Assembly: GCF_017315725.1 (NCBI RefSeq)
Contig: NZ_JAFLRG010000001.1
Span: forward strand, 3,348,001-3,412,000
Reading direction: 5' to 3'
Source: Trinickia acidisoli
Lineage (GTDB): Bacteria > Pseudomonadota > Gammaproteobacteria > Burkholderiales > Burkholderiaceae
DNA: 64,000 bases
Every line of letters starts with the position of its first letter. Position 1 is the stretch's first letter. Both the position numbers and the translations under genes were made by a program. The notes under the pieces were generated by a model. It saw only the letters and a list, made by a program, of their open reading frames with translations. It ran no database searches and had not been told where the DNA came from. Of the stretch, positions 1-9,061 are shown piece by piece.

Positions 1-268
1 CCGCGTCGACGACGGGCCCGTCCTCTTCAGTACGCAAATGAAAATAGGAAGCGTCGCCCTTATACGGACAGTGCGAGCCGCTTTCGGAGCGCTGCAAGCG
101 CGTCATGTTCACGTCTTCTCGCGGGAAGTAGAAGACGTCCGGCAGGCCGGTTTCCTTCAGCGTCAATCCTTTACGCGTGTCGGCAATCGTGATGCCGCCA
201 TGGATGACGCGCAGACGGTGAGAGTTCGGCTCGATATCGATACGATGTGAGGCATCGGCATTCGTCAT
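1..268 (-). CDS. DUF427 domain protein (C-terminal part missing)
   Basis: About 89 codons read leftward from an ATG at 268 and run off the left edge, so the gene is incomplete. The start is supported by an AGAGGA ribosome site eight bases upstream. The peptide carries LPDVFYFPREDV and CPYKGDASYF, the pattern I associate with the DUF427 (NTP_transf_9) family of small cytosolic beta-rich proteins without a proven biochemical role. No signal peptide or membrane segment is visible. The family assignment rests on motif recall; the function is unknown. Confidence 0.75.
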   Translation of the reverse strand, partial: MTNADASHRIDIEPNSHRLRVIHGGITIADTRKGLTLKETGLPDVFYFPREDVNMTRLQRSESGSHCPYKGDASYFHLRTEEDGPVVDA

Positions 269-316
269 AGCAATTCCTCTCGCAAGGCGTATGCCGGGTG
301 CCCGTGTGCATCGCAC

Positions 317-347
317 AAAAAAAGCCACGAGCGGGCGCCCGTGGCTT
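317..347 (-). terminator. Rho-independent terminator for the small secreted protein gene
   Basis: An 8-bp stem (322-329 with 340-347) is followed, in the minus direction, by a run of T (seven A on the plus strand, 317-323). It lies 45 bases past the stop codon at 392. A second perfect 9-bp hairpin (362-370 with 377-385) sits between the stop and this one but has no T run. Confidence 0.75.
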
Positions 348-391
348 CATTATCGGCGAAAGTCGGGCCGCGTGCTCGGCCCGACCGCGGA

Positions 392-883
392 CTATTGCGT
401 ATTCCAGTGGAAATCTGCGCGCGCACCCGGCGTCTTTGCAACGTTGACCTCGCGCGTCTGGTCGTCGTCCTTGTAGCGCGCGTGCACGGTGTAGTGGCCC
501 GGTGGCAGCTTCACGAGCATGTAGGGCCCGCGCGAATCGGCTTTGAGCACATCGGCGTCGTGCGGACCGACGATGCGCACATGGACGTCGGCCAGGTAGT
601 CGGAACCGGGCCCCGTGAAGCGCATGGCGAGCGGCCATTGATGCGCGGCGCTCTTGAGCGCCGCCGACTCGTCGCTGCCGACGCCGCCCGAGACATAGGC
701 CACGTCGCCCTTGTGCTGAATCTGCGGCATGCCGCCGCCGTTCGTATTGCCCGCGCTCGTCATATCGGTGGTCGTGCCGCCGACCGTGCCCGAGCCTTGC
801 GCAAACGCGCCGGCCGTCAAGCCGAGCGCCGCCGCCGCAACGGCCGTGGCGAGCATTGCTTTCTTGGTGGTTCGCGTTTTCAT
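392..883 (-). CDS. Small secreted protein of unknown function
   Basis: The 163-residue product begins MKTRTTKKAML followed by an alanine-rich hydrophobic stretch ending AGAFA-QG, a standard Sec signal peptide with cleavage near residue 28. The mature part has a linker rich in Gly/Thr/Asn (residues 30-55) and a beta-rich C-terminal half with LPPGHYTVHARYKD, resembling the carboxypeptidase regulatory-like (transthyretin-like) fold that occurs in many periplasmic proteins. It has no catalytic motif. It lies downstream of the Do protease on the same strand, separated by 133 bases holding a GC hairpin, and probably acts in the periplasm. Function unknown. Confidence 0.7.
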   Translation of the reverse strand: MKTRTTKKAMLATAVAAAALGLTAGAFAQGSGTVGGTTTDMTSAGNTNGGGMPQIQHKGDVAYVSGGVGSDESAALKSAAHQWPLAMRFTGPGSDYLADVHVRIVGPHDADVLKADSRGPYMLVKLPPGHYTVHARYKDDDQTREVNVAKTPGARADFHWNTQ

Positions 884-966
884 TGCATCGCTCCTTCGAG
901 TTGCGCGCCCGTCGACTTGCGACTGCCGGCGCTACGGGAATCAGGCAAGCAAACGCCGTTCCCGGC

Positions 967-992
967 GGGCCGCGCTTCTTGCTGCGCGGCCC
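967..992 (-). terminator. GC hairpin after the Do protease gene
   Basis: A perfect 9-bp stem (967-975 with 984-992) with an 8-base loop lies 25 bases past the protease stop codon on the minus strand. There is no clear T run, so termination may be partial and allow read-through into the next gene. Confidence 0.45.
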
Positions 993-1016
993 TCTACGAG
1001 CTGACGCCCGCAAACG

Positions 1017-2516
1017 TCAGCCCAAATCGACCGGCACGAAGATCTGCGCGTTGTCGCGCTGGATCAACAGCGCAACGCTGTTGCCGGCTTTGGCGATGAC
1101 GTCGCGCAGTTGCTGAACGGACGTCACCGGATGACCGTTGACGGCAAGGATCACGTCGCCGGGTTGGATGCCCGCGCTGGCCGCCGGGCCGCTCGACTGC
1201 TGCACGAGCAAACCGTGCGTGAGCGACGTGCCGCTGCGTTCTTGCGGCGTGAGCGAACGCACCGCCACGCCGAGACGCCCTTGCTCCGACCCCTGCGTGC
1301 CTTTGTCCGCCACCTTCGTATCGGACAACGAGCCGAGCGTGACCGTCACCTGCTTCTTGCTCTTGTCGCGCCAGATGTCGAGCGTCGCCTTCGTGCCCGG
1401 CTTCATGCTCGCGATTTGCGACGGCAGGTCGGTCGAGTCGTTCACGGCCGTGCCGTTGACGGCCAAGATGACGTCGCCTGCCTGCAAGCCGGATTTCGCG
1501 GCCGGACCGTCCGGGTCGACCGAGCTGACGAGCGCGCCGACCGGCTTTTGCAAGCCGAACGACTCGGCCAGTGTCTGATTGACGCCCTGCACGGCCACGC
1601 CGAGCCGGCCGCGGCTCACGTGGCCCGTCTTCACGAGTTGGTCCTTCACGCGCATCGCCTCGTCGATCGGAATCGCGAACGACAGGCCCTGGAAGCCGCC
1701 CGTCTGCGAATAGATCATCGAGTTGATGCCGATCACCTGCCCTTCCAGATTGAACAGCGGGCCGCCCGAGTTGCCGGGATTCACGGGCACGTCGGTCTGG
1801 ATGAACGGCGTGTAGTTCTCGTTCGGCAGCGAGCGCCCCTTCGCGCTGATGATGCCGGAGGTGACCGTGTTGTCGAACCCGTAGGGCGAGCCGATCGCCA
1901 CGACCCACTGGCCGACCTTGCTCTGGTTAGGATCGCCGATCTTCACGATCGGCAGATTCGAGGCGTTGATCTTGAGTACCGCGACGTCGGACTGCTTGTC
2001 GGTGCCGACCACCTTCGCGCGGAACTCGCGCTTGTCGGTCAGCTTGACGGTCACGACGTTGGCGCCGTCGACGACGTGCGCATTGGTCAGGATGTAGCCG
2101 TCGTTGCTGATGATGAAGCCCGAACCGAGGCTCGCGCTCGGCACGTCGTCCTGTCCGCCCCCACCGCCGCCGCTATCGCCACCGTTGAAGCCCGGGAACT
2201 GGCCGTAGAAACGCTTGAAGAATTGGTAGAAAGGATCGTCGGGGTCGACGGGCAGTTGCTGCATCGAGCGTTGCGCCGTCTGCTTCACGACGTGCTTCGC
2301 GCTGATGTTGACGACCGCGGGCCCATAAGTTTCCACGAGCCCGGAGAAATCGGGAATACCCGTTTTCGCGGCGGCTTCCGCCGGCATCATCGCGGCGGCA
2401 TGGGCGGCCGAGATGATCTGCGGATCCGCGTGACGCGTGCCGGCGACGTAGCCGGCGGAAAGCGCGGCGGCGACGGCGACAGCCACGGCACCGCGGGACA
2501 GCGTTCTTGCGTTCAT
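1017..2516 (-). CDS. degP: Do-family periplasmic serine endoprotease (DegP/MucD type)
   Basis: The 499-residue product is a periplasmic quality-control protease that degrades misfolded envelope proteins. The start at 2516 (MNARTLSRGAV) is chosen because GGAGG precedes it and a signal/anchor segment (residues 9-25) follows directly; longer in-frame starts lack this. The trypsin-like catalytic triad is complete: His147 in TNAHVV, Asp177 in SDVAVLKI and Ser250 in GNSGGP. A Gly-rich loop occupies residues 112-121. Two PDZ domains follow (about 290-375 and 405-495), each with a GDVILAVNG core. It lies downstream of a two-component pair on the same strand, as expected for an envelope-stress locus; co-regulation is inferred. 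Confidence 0.93.
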   Translation of the reverse strand: MNARTLSRGAVAVAVAAALSAGYVAGTRHADPQIISAAHAAAMMPAEAAAKTGIPDFSGLVETYGPAVVNISAKHVVKQTAQRSMQQLPVDPDDPFYQFFKRFYGQFPGFNGGDSGGGGGGQDDVPSASLGSGFIISNDGYILTNAHVVDGANVVTVKLTDKREFRAKVVGTDKQSDVAVLKINASNLPIVKIGDPNQSKVGQWVVAIGSPYGFDNTVTSGIISAKGRSLPNENYTPFIQTDVPVNPGNSGGPLFNLEGQVIGINSMIYSQTGGFQGLSFAIPIDEAMRVKDQLVKTGHVSRGRLGVAVQGVNQTLAESFGLQKPVGALVSSVDPDGPAAKSGLQAGDVILAVNGTAVNDSTDLPSQIASMKPGTKATLDIWRDKSKKQVTVTLGSLSDTKVADKGTQGSEQGRLGVAVRSLTPQERSGTSLTHGLLVQQSSGPAASAGIQPGDVILAVNGHPVTSVQQLRDVIAKAGNSVALLIQRDNAQIFVPVDLG

Positions 2517-2720
2517 GGGGAAAGGCCTCCTTGCTTGATGTGAGGCAGAGTAAAAGGGCTGTCTTAAAGGAGACTTAACGGTGAAATCGTCCGATAGGCC
2601 CATAGCAACGGGGCCTCGAGGCCCGGCCCAGTCTGTTCGCGGCGAAGCCCGGCGTGCGCGGCACGCTCTTGCGGCCGGAACACCGTCAACCCATCGTCGA
2701 AACGACCCGCAACCCCGCTG

Positions 2721-4028
2721 TCAAAACCGCACGGTGACGAGCAAGCCGCCAAGCGGAGCGTCGCCGAGCTCGATTGCAGCCCCATGCTGCGCGGCGACAC
2801 GCTTGACGATCGCGAGCCCCAGGCCGCTGCCCGAGACGTCCGCCCGCGCGCGCGCCGAGGCGTCGCGGTAAAAGCGGTCGAACACGCGCGCGCGTTCGTC
2901 GGCCGGAATGCCGGGGCCGCTGTCGGCGATCTGCACGCAAGCCCCGGCCCCGCCGCCGTCCTTGCCGGCCGAAAGCGTCACGTCGATACGGCCGCCGGCA
3001 GGCGTGTACTTGACCGCATTGTCGAGCAGATTGCCGAACATGACGCGCAGCGAATCGGCGTCGGCCGTCACGCTGGCCGGCTGAGCCTGTTCGAAGCCGA
3101 GATCGATGCCGCGGCGCTGGGCAATGGGCGCATGCGCGGCGACGCATTCGGCCAGCAACGTACGCAGATCGACAGCCTCCTTGACCGCGCTCGCATCGGG
3201 TTCCGCGCGAGCGAGCGCGAGCAGTTGCTCGGCCAGGCGCGTCGCGCGCGTGACGCCGGCTTGCAGGTCGGCCAGCGCCTCGCGGCGAGCGTCGGCATCT
3301 TGCGCGCGCGCGACGAGCTGCGATTGAATCTGCACGGCCGCGAGCGGCGTGCGCAACTCATGCGCGGCATCGGCCACGAATGCGCGCTGCGTGTCCAGCG
3401 CCACCGCCAGTCGCGCGAGCAAGCCGTTGAGCGCACGCACGAGCGGACGCACTTCGAGCGGCAACCGCGCTTCGGGCAAAGGATCGAGCGCCTCGGGACG
3501 GCGCGCGTCGAGCGCGCGCGTCACGCGGCGCAGCGGTGCGAGCCCGCGTCCGACGACACCCCACACGGCCACGCCGAGAAACGGCAGCAAGACGATGAGC
3601 GGCCACAGCGTGCGCAGCGCGACGTTGGCGGCGAGACGGTTGCGCACGGACAGCGGTTGCGCGAGCTGCACGACGTTGTCGCCGACGATCGCGCCGTACA
3701 CGCGCCAATCGCCGCGGTCGGTGCGCTCGGTCGAAAACCCGAGCTCGGCGCGCGGCGCGAGCGGCGCCCGCGGGTGCGAGTAATACATCAGCGAGCCGGT
3801 GCGGCTCCAGATTTGGATGACGATGCCTTCATCGGCATCGTTGTGCGCGCCGAAAATCTGCGCGAACGGCTCGGACGGCAAGGCCGCCGCGATCTCCTGT
3901 AGCTGATAGTCGAACAGCTCGTTGGCTTCGGCAAGCGCCTGCCGATAGATGAGCCAACCGGCGAGCCCCAAACCGGCGAGGACGATTCCGATCAGCCAGA
4001 ACAGCAGTTGACGACGAATGGATTGCAT
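2721..4028 (-). CDS. Membrane sensor histidine kinase (OmpR-partner type)
   Basis: The 435-residue kinase has a transmembrane segment at residues 8-28, a periplasmic sensor of about 110 residues, a second transmembrane segment near 141-160, a HAMP-like linker, the phospho-acceptor H-box AAHELRTPLAAVQ with His223, an N-box (GNLLDNAVKYTPAG, about 336) and a glycine-rich ATP lid (ADSGPGIP, then GSGLGLAIV). This is the QseC/PmrB-type architecture. It lies 38 bases downstream of its response regulator on the minus strand, so the two are almost certainly co-transcribed. The signal sensed cannot be read from sequence. Confidence 0.92.
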   Translation of the reverse strand: MQSIRRQLLFWLIGIVLAGLGLAGWLIYRQALAEANELFDYQLQEIAAALPSEPFAQIFGAHNDADEGIVIQIWSRTGSLMYYSHPRAPLAPRAELGFSTERTDRGDWRVYGAIVGDNVVQLAQPLSVRNRLAANVALRTLWPLIVLLPFLGVAVWGVVGRGLAPLRRVTRALDARRPEALDPLPEARLPLEVRPLVRALNGLLARLAVALDTQRAFVADAAHELRTPLAAVQIQSQLVARAQDADARREALADLQAGVTRATRLAEQLLALARAEPDASAVKEAVDLRTLLAECVAAHAPIAQRRGIDLGFEQAQPASVTADADSLRVMFGNLLDNAVKYTPAGGRIDVTLSAGKDGGGAGACVQIADSGPGIPADERARVFDRFYRDASARARADVSGSGLGLAIVKRVAAQHGAAIELGDAPLGGLLVTVRF

Positions 4029-4066
4029 CTAGGGTCTGTTTACATGGGGAACGCGCGCGCGTTGCC

Positions 4067-4726
4067 TCATTCCTTCGCGATCATATAGCCGAGGCCGCGT
4101 ACGTTGCGGATCAGATCCGCCCCGAGCTTCTTGCGCAGCGCGTGAATGTAGACCTCGACCGTGTTGCTGCCGATCTCCTCGCCCCAGCCGTACATCTTCT
4201 CTTCGAGCTGGGTCTTGGACAGCACGGCGCCCGGCCGGGCGAGCAGTGCTTCGAGCAACGCGAATTCGCGCGCCGACAACGCCACGGGCGCACCGTCGAG
4301 CGTCACTTGATGCGCGGCCGAATCGAGCGTGAGCGAACCGTGACGGATCATCGACTCGCAGCGGCCGGCCTGACGCCGGATCAGCGCGCGCATGCGGGCG
4401 CCGAGTTCGTCGAGGTCGAACGGTTTGACGAGGTAGTCGTCGGCGCCGGCGTCGAGCCCTTTCACGCGATCGGCCACGGCGTCTCGCGCCGTGACGATCA
4501 GCACCGGCAGCCCGTTGCCGCGCGCGCGCAACGAACGCAGCACGTCGAGGCCGTCGCGTTTGGGCAGACCGAGATCGAGCAGCACGAGATCGTAGGTCTC
4601 GTTGCCCGCGGCCGTCAGCGCAGCCTCGCCGTCTTGCACCCAATCGACCGCAAACCCTTCCCCGCGCAGCGCCTTGCGCACACCTTCCGCAATCATGCGA
4701 TCGTCTTCGACTAGCAATATTCGCAT
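4067..4726 (-). CDS. OmpR/PhoB-family response regulator
   Basis: The 219-residue product has an N-terminal receiver domain (MRILLVEDDR, acidic pocket residues 8-9, phospho-acceptor Asp51 in LLDLGLP, conserved Lys in LVKPFDL) and a C-terminal winged-helix DNA-binding domain (about 125-219, ending SNTVEVYIHALRKKL and RGLGYMI). The ATG at 4726 is chosen because it places the receiver at the extreme N-terminus; an upstream in-frame start would add 11 unrelated residues. The kinase gene follows after 38 bases, then the Do protease. The product is PmrA/QseB-like; its regulon is unknown. Confidence 0.93.
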   Translation of the reverse strand: MRILLVEDDRMIAEGVRKALRGEGFAVDWVQDGEAALTAAGNETYDLVLLDLGLPKRDGLDVLRSLRARGNGLPVLIVTARDAVADRVKGLDAGADDYLVKPFDLDELGARMRALIRRQAGRCESMIRHGSLTLDSAAHQVTLDGAPVALSAREFALLEALLARPGAVLSKTQLEEKMYGWGEEIGSNTVEVYIHALRKKLGADLIRNVRGLGYMIAKE

Positions 4727-4888
4727 CGCTTCACGCTCAACGCGTCCGAAATCGTTCACTTAGCGCATTCTAACGGGTCCCGTATCGACGTTCGCGCGCA
4801 GCTCACGCGACTTGAGTCCTACAATGAGCGTTTTCCGCGCGCGCCCCGTGCGCATCGCCCTTGCCATCGGCCCTTTTCGCATTATTTC

Positions 4889-6502
4889 ATGACGCTCGCC
4901 TCGTTTTTTTCACTTCGCCGCCGCGCCGTCCAAGCTCCGTCTCGTTTTTCCGCATTCTCCGCTTCGTCCGCCTCCCCCACCGCCCACGCCCTTGACATGC
5001 GACGTGCGCGCCGTGCACGACACCGCATCGCCTTCGTCCGCGCGGCATGCGCGCTCGCGGCCGTCGGCGCGCTCGTCGCGCCCGCGCCGGCCGACGCGCA
5101 CAAACTGCCGCATCGCCACGCGCGCGCCGTCGCGCCCGCGCCGGAACTGCCGCGCTCGGTGACAGGCGCGCTCCGGCGCGCGGGCGTGCCGCTGTCGGAC
5201 ATCAGCGTCGTCGTCGAGCGCATCGGCAATCGCACGCCGCTCGTCGCGCTCAACGCGGACGCGCCGATGCTGCCGGCCTCGACGATGAAGCTCGTGACGA
5301 CCTACGCCGGCCTATCGATCCTCGGCCCCGACTACCGCTGGCGCACGAGCGCCTACGCCGACGGCGAGGTGGACCGCAACGGCATGCTGCACGGCAATTT
5401 GTACATTCAAGGCACAGGCGACCCGAAGCTGGTGCCGGAAGAGCTCATCGATCTGGTCGACAAAATCCGGCAAGCGGGCATCACCGGGATCGACGGCGCC
5501 CTCGTACTCGACAAGCGCTTTTTCGATCCGTCGACCCGCGACCTGCCGCCCTTCGACGACGACACGGACGCCCCGTACAACGTCGGCCCCGATCCGCTGC
5601 TCTACGCGTTCAAATCGCTGTCGTTCACGCTGACGCCCTCACCGGACGGCACCGTTGCCATCGACGTCATTCCCGCCCTCGCGCAACTGCAAATCGACAA
5701 CTCGCTGCACGCGAGTCCCGGGGCCTGCGTCGGCGTCGAGGCCGCGCTCACGCCGAGCGTCACGCCCGAGGCGAACGGCACGGTCGACGCGCTCTTCTCG
5801 GGCGACTATCCCGTGCGCTGCGGCCCACGCACGATCAACCTCGCCGTGCTCGACCACACCGCGTTCTTCGCGGGCGGCTTTCTCGCTTTGTGGCGCTCGG
5901 TCGGCGGCACGTTCAACGGCACCACGCACGAAGGGCCCGTGCCCGCCGGCGCGCGGCTCATCGCCGTTCACCGCGGCCCCGTGCTGGCCGACATCGTGCG
6001 CGACATCAACAAGTTCAGCAACAACGTGATGGCGCGCAACCTGTTTCTCACGATCGGCGCCATCGGCGACAAGCCGCCCGCCACGCCCGCGAAATCGGCG
6101 GACGTCATCGAGCGCTTTTTGCGCTCGCAGGGGCTCGCGATGCCCGAACTCACGCTCGTGAACGGTTCGGGCCTCTCGCGCGAAGAGCACGTGAGCGCGC
6201 GCTCGCTCGCCGATCTGCTGCAAAACGCGAACGCAAGCCCCGTCGCTCAAGTGTTCGTCGCGTCGTTGCCCGTGGCCGGCGTGGACGGCACCATGCGCAA
6301 CCGCCTGCGCAGCGAACCCGTCCTCGGCAACGCGCATATCAAGACGGGCACGCTCAACGACGTGCGCTCGATCGCGGGCTACGTGGCCGCGGCCAACGGC
6401 GAAAGCTACGTGGTCGTCAGCCTCATCAACGCGCCGCGGGCCGCCGAGGCACGCGCGGCTCACGACGCGCTGCTCGAGTGGGTCTATCGGGGTTTGCGCT
6501 AA
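4889..6502 (+). CDS. dacB: D-alanyl-D-alanine carboxypeptidase/endopeptidase (PBP4)
   Basis: The product is a class C penicillin-binding protein that trims or cleaves peptidoglycan cross-links in the periplasm. All three active-site motifs are present: STMK (Ser131, Lys134), SNN (377-379) and KTG (485-487), with the long insert between the first two that marks the PBP4 family. A twin-Arg-rich n-region and hydrophobic core near residues 38-70 form the signal peptide. The start is uncertain: the ATG at 4889 gives 537 residues, but an internal ATG at 4997 would put the signal peptide at the N-terminus. Neither has a clear ribosome site. Confidence 0.92.
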   Translation: MTLASFFSLRRRAVQAPSRFSAFSASSASPTAHALDMRRARRARHRIAFVRAACALAAVGALVAPAPADAHKLPHRHARAVAPAPELPRSVTGALRRAGVPLSDISVVVERIGNRTPLVALNADAPMLPASTMKLVTTYAGLSILGPDYRWRTSAYADGEVDRNGMLHGNLYIQGTGDPKLVPEELIDLVDKIRQAGITGIDGALVLDKRFFDPSTRDLPPFDDDTDAPYNVGPDPLLYAFKSLSFTLTPSPDGTVAIDVIPALAQLQIDNSLHASPGACVGVEAALTPSVTPEANGTVDALFSGDYPVRCGPRTINLAVLDHTAFFAGGFLALWRSVGGTFNGTTHEGPVPAGARLIAVHRGPVLADIVRDINKFSNNVMARNLFLTIGAIGDKPPATPAKSADVIERFLRSQGLAMPELTLVNGSGLSREEHVSARSLADLLQNANASPVAQVFVASLPVAGVDGTMRNRLRSEPVLGNAHIKTGTLNDVRSIAGYVAAANGESYVVVSLINAPRAAEARAAHDALLEWVYRGLR

Positions 6503-6734
6503 GGCTTCCCACGCCAATCACGGCCGCGAGGCCCCCAAGCGGCCGGCGGGCAAGGCGCCGGCCATCGAATACTTCTTCTAGGATCAAATGACGCCGGGCG
6601 CGACGCGAGCGTGTACGCTGTCGAGCAACGACCGGCGCATGACCGGATGGATGCCTTTGCCCCGCGCGCCAACGACCGGCGACAACGCGCGCTGTGGGTT
6701 TCAATAACGACGAGACACGAAGGAGGAAGACGTC

Positions 6735-7679
6735 ATGCAATTGGACGCCGAATTGCTTCTGCTCGCCCTGGCGCCCGTCTTTCTCGCATGCATCGGCTGG
6801 GAGGCCTGGCACTTCGCGCGCACACGCCGCACCGACGGTCTCTATAGCTGGCCCGACACGCTCTGCAATGCCACGCTCGCGCTCATGCATCAAGGGGCCG
6901 ACAAGCTCGCCTGGCTAGCGGTCGTACCCGTTTATGCCTACGTCTACGCGCATTTTCGGCTGCTAACCTGGGACGGCGGCTGGGTGTCGTTCGCCGTGCT
7001 GTTCGTGGCACAGGACCTGCTCTACTACGTGTTTCACCGCTGCAGCCACCGTATCCGCTGGTTCTGGGCCGCGCACGTCGTTCACCATTCGTCGGAGCGC
7101 TTGAATTTGTCGACGGCGTTCCGTCAAAGTCTCATGTACCCGATCGCCGGCATGTGGGCATTTTGGACACCGCTTGCACTACTCGGATTCCCGCCGAAGC
7201 AAATCATCGCGATCGTGCTCATCAATCTCGCATTTCAATTTTTCGTTCATACGCAGGCGGTCAAGCGCCTCGGATGGCTCGAATACGTCTTCAACACGCC
7301 GTCGATTCATCGCTGCCATCACGCACGGAACGCGCGCTACATCGATCGCAATTACGCCGGCGTTCTCGTGATCTGGGATCGGCTGTTCGGCAGCTACGTG
7401 CCCGAGGACGCAAACGACGCGCCGCAATACGGCATCGTCGAGCCGCTGCACACGTACAACCCGTTGACGGCGACGTTCCACGAATGGCGCTCGATGCTGT
7501 CCGACGCACTGCACGTGCCGCGCTTTGCCGATAAAGTGCACGCGATTTTCGGGCCGCCCGAATGGGCGGCGGCTTATCACGCGGCACGCGCCGAGCAAGC
7601 CCGCGAGAAAAGCCCCATCGGCATAGACCCGTCGTATTCCGCTTCCGGGCCGGCCGTTGCGGCTACGCGCGAGACATAA
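6735..7679 (+). CDS. Sterol desaturase / fatty-acid hydroxylase family membrane protein
   Basis: The 314-residue integral membrane protein carries the di-iron histidine clusters of the family: HRCSH (101-105), HVVHH (114-118) and HRCHH (192-196). Hydrophobic segments lie at about 5-20, 60-75, 83-100 and 137-170. A GGAGG ribosome site precedes the ATG. Members hydroxylate or desaturate lipids at the membrane surface; the substrate here is unknown and sterols are not implied. It stands alone between dacB and the lipoprotein esterase, all on the plus strand. The C-terminal 25 residues are polar and probably unstructured. Confidence 0.9.
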   Translation: MQLDAELLLLALAPVFLACIGWEAWHFARTRRTDGLYSWPDTLCNATLALMHQGADKLAWLAVVPVYAYVYAHFRLLTWDGGWVSFAVLFVAQDLLYYVFHRCSHRIRWFWAAHVVHHSSERLNLSTAFRQSLMYPIAGMWAFWTPLALLGFPPKQIIAIVLINLAFQFFVHTQAVKRLGWLEYVFNTPSIHRCHHARNARYIDRNYAGVLVIWDRLFGSYVPEDANDAPQYGIVEPLHTYNPLTATFHEWRSMLSDALHVPRFADKVHAIFGPPEWAAAYHAARAEQAREKSPIGIDPSYSASGPAVAATRET

Positions 7680-7818
7680 CCTATAACGAAGACACTGGAC
7701 ACCACGTCCCGGCCGCCGGAGACAACGTCTTGCGGCCAAGACACAGGCGCCCTGCGTCGATTTTCACGCATCAAGCATCACAACACGGCCATGCCGCCTA
7801 CACGAGGAGATGAAGTCG

Positions 7819-8961
7819 ATGGAACACGGTAATAAGACCCGGAACAATACCTGGCTGCGCGTGGCGCAAGGCTCGATTGCAACCGCGACGTTCGCGCTGC
7901 TCGCCGCATGCGGCGGTGGTGGCGGCAGCAGTTCGACCAGCGCGAGCGCAACACCGGCAGGCGGCGTATCTTTGCAGACCGTCTCGTTCGGCGACAGCCT
8001 CTCCGACGTCGGCACCTACGCGTGGTACGCGCTGCCGAACTTCGGCGGCGGCGAGTTCACGACGAACCCCGGCACGATCTGGACGCAGGACGTGGCGGCT
8101 TACTACGGCACCACGCTCACGCCGGCCTATTCGGGCGGTTTCACGATGACCACGCCCACCGCGATCGGCGGCTTCGGCTATGCGCAGGGCGGTGCGCGCG
8201 TCTCGCTGACGCCCGGCGTCGGGGCCCCGGTGCTGAGCGCGGTGCCGGTCACTACGCAGATTCAAAACTATCTGAGCACGTACGGCAGCTTCAATACCAA
8301 CCAACTCGTGCTGATCCAAGGTGGCGCTAACGACATCCTCACCGCCGCTCAGATCATCGCGGCCGATCCGACGGACCCCACGGTGATCGCTACGGAAGAG
8401 GCCGCTGTCGAGAACGCGGCGATCGCGCTCGCAACGGATGTCGGCACACTGCTCCAGAAGGGTGCGACGAAGGTCGTGCTCGTCAACGTGCCCGACATCG
8501 GCAAGACGCCGCTCGGCGTCAGCTCATCGGACGGCGGCGCACTGCTCACGGCCTTGAGCTCGGGCTTCAATACGGCGCTGACCACGGCGCTGACGACGGC
8601 CGGCATCATGAACGACGTGATCTATGTCGACTCGTTCAGCTTCATCGACAACGTGATCACGAATGCGGCGGCGGACGGCTTTACGCAGACGAACACCGCC
8701 ACGGCCTGCAACCTGACGCAGATGGAAACGTCGGCCACGGCTTACGGCACCGCCAACCCGAGCGTACTCAACGGCGATACGCCGGCCGAGTTCGGAGCGT
8801 CGCTGGCCTCGTCGCTGTTCTGCTCGCCGCAAACGCAGGTGGCGTCCAACGCAAACCAGACCTACATGTTCGCCGACACGGTTCACCCGACCACGCACCT
8901 GCATCTGCTGTTTGCGCAACAGGTCGAGAAGCAGGTGGCGGCCGCCGGTATTGGACACTGA
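7819..8961 (+). CDS. GDSL/SGNH-family lipoprotein esterase
   Basis: The 380-residue product has a lipoprotein signal ending LLAAC (lipidated Cys31) followed by a Gly/Ser linker. The SGNH hydrolase blocks are visible: FGDSLSDVG with nucleophile Ser60, the oxyanion Asn in GGAND (169-173) and the catalytic Asp/His in FADTVHPT near residue 356. The start at 7819 is preferred over the ATG at 7810 because GAGGAG lies nine bases upstream of it and abuts the other. It is probably an outer-membrane or periplasmic ester hydrolase (phospholipase/esterase). The substrate is unknown. Confidence 0.88.
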   Translation: MEHGNKTRNNTWLRVAQGSIATATFALLAACGGGGGSSSTSASATPAGGVSLQTVSFGDSLSDVGTYAWYALPNFGGGEFTTNPGTIWTQDVAAYYGTTLTPAYSGGFTMTTPTAIGGFGYAQGGARVSLTPGVGAPVLSAVPVTTQIQNYLSTYGSFNTNQLVLIQGGANDILTAAQIIAADPTDPTVIATEEAAVENAAIALATDVGTLLQKGATKVVLVNVPDIGKTPLGVSSSDGGALLTALSSGFNTALTTALTTAGIMNDVIYVDSFSFIDNVITNAAADGFTQTNTATACNLTQMETSATAYGTANPSVLNGDTPAEFGASLASSLFCSPQTQVASNANQTYMFADTVHPTTHLHLLFAQQVEKQVAAAGIGH

Positions 8962-9061
8962 TCGATCGCGACGACAGCCGCACGCGCGGTGCGCAGGGCC
9001 TAGCCTAGACGCGCATTGCCGCGCTGCATTTGACACGCGCGCCGCCCGACGACGCCGATCG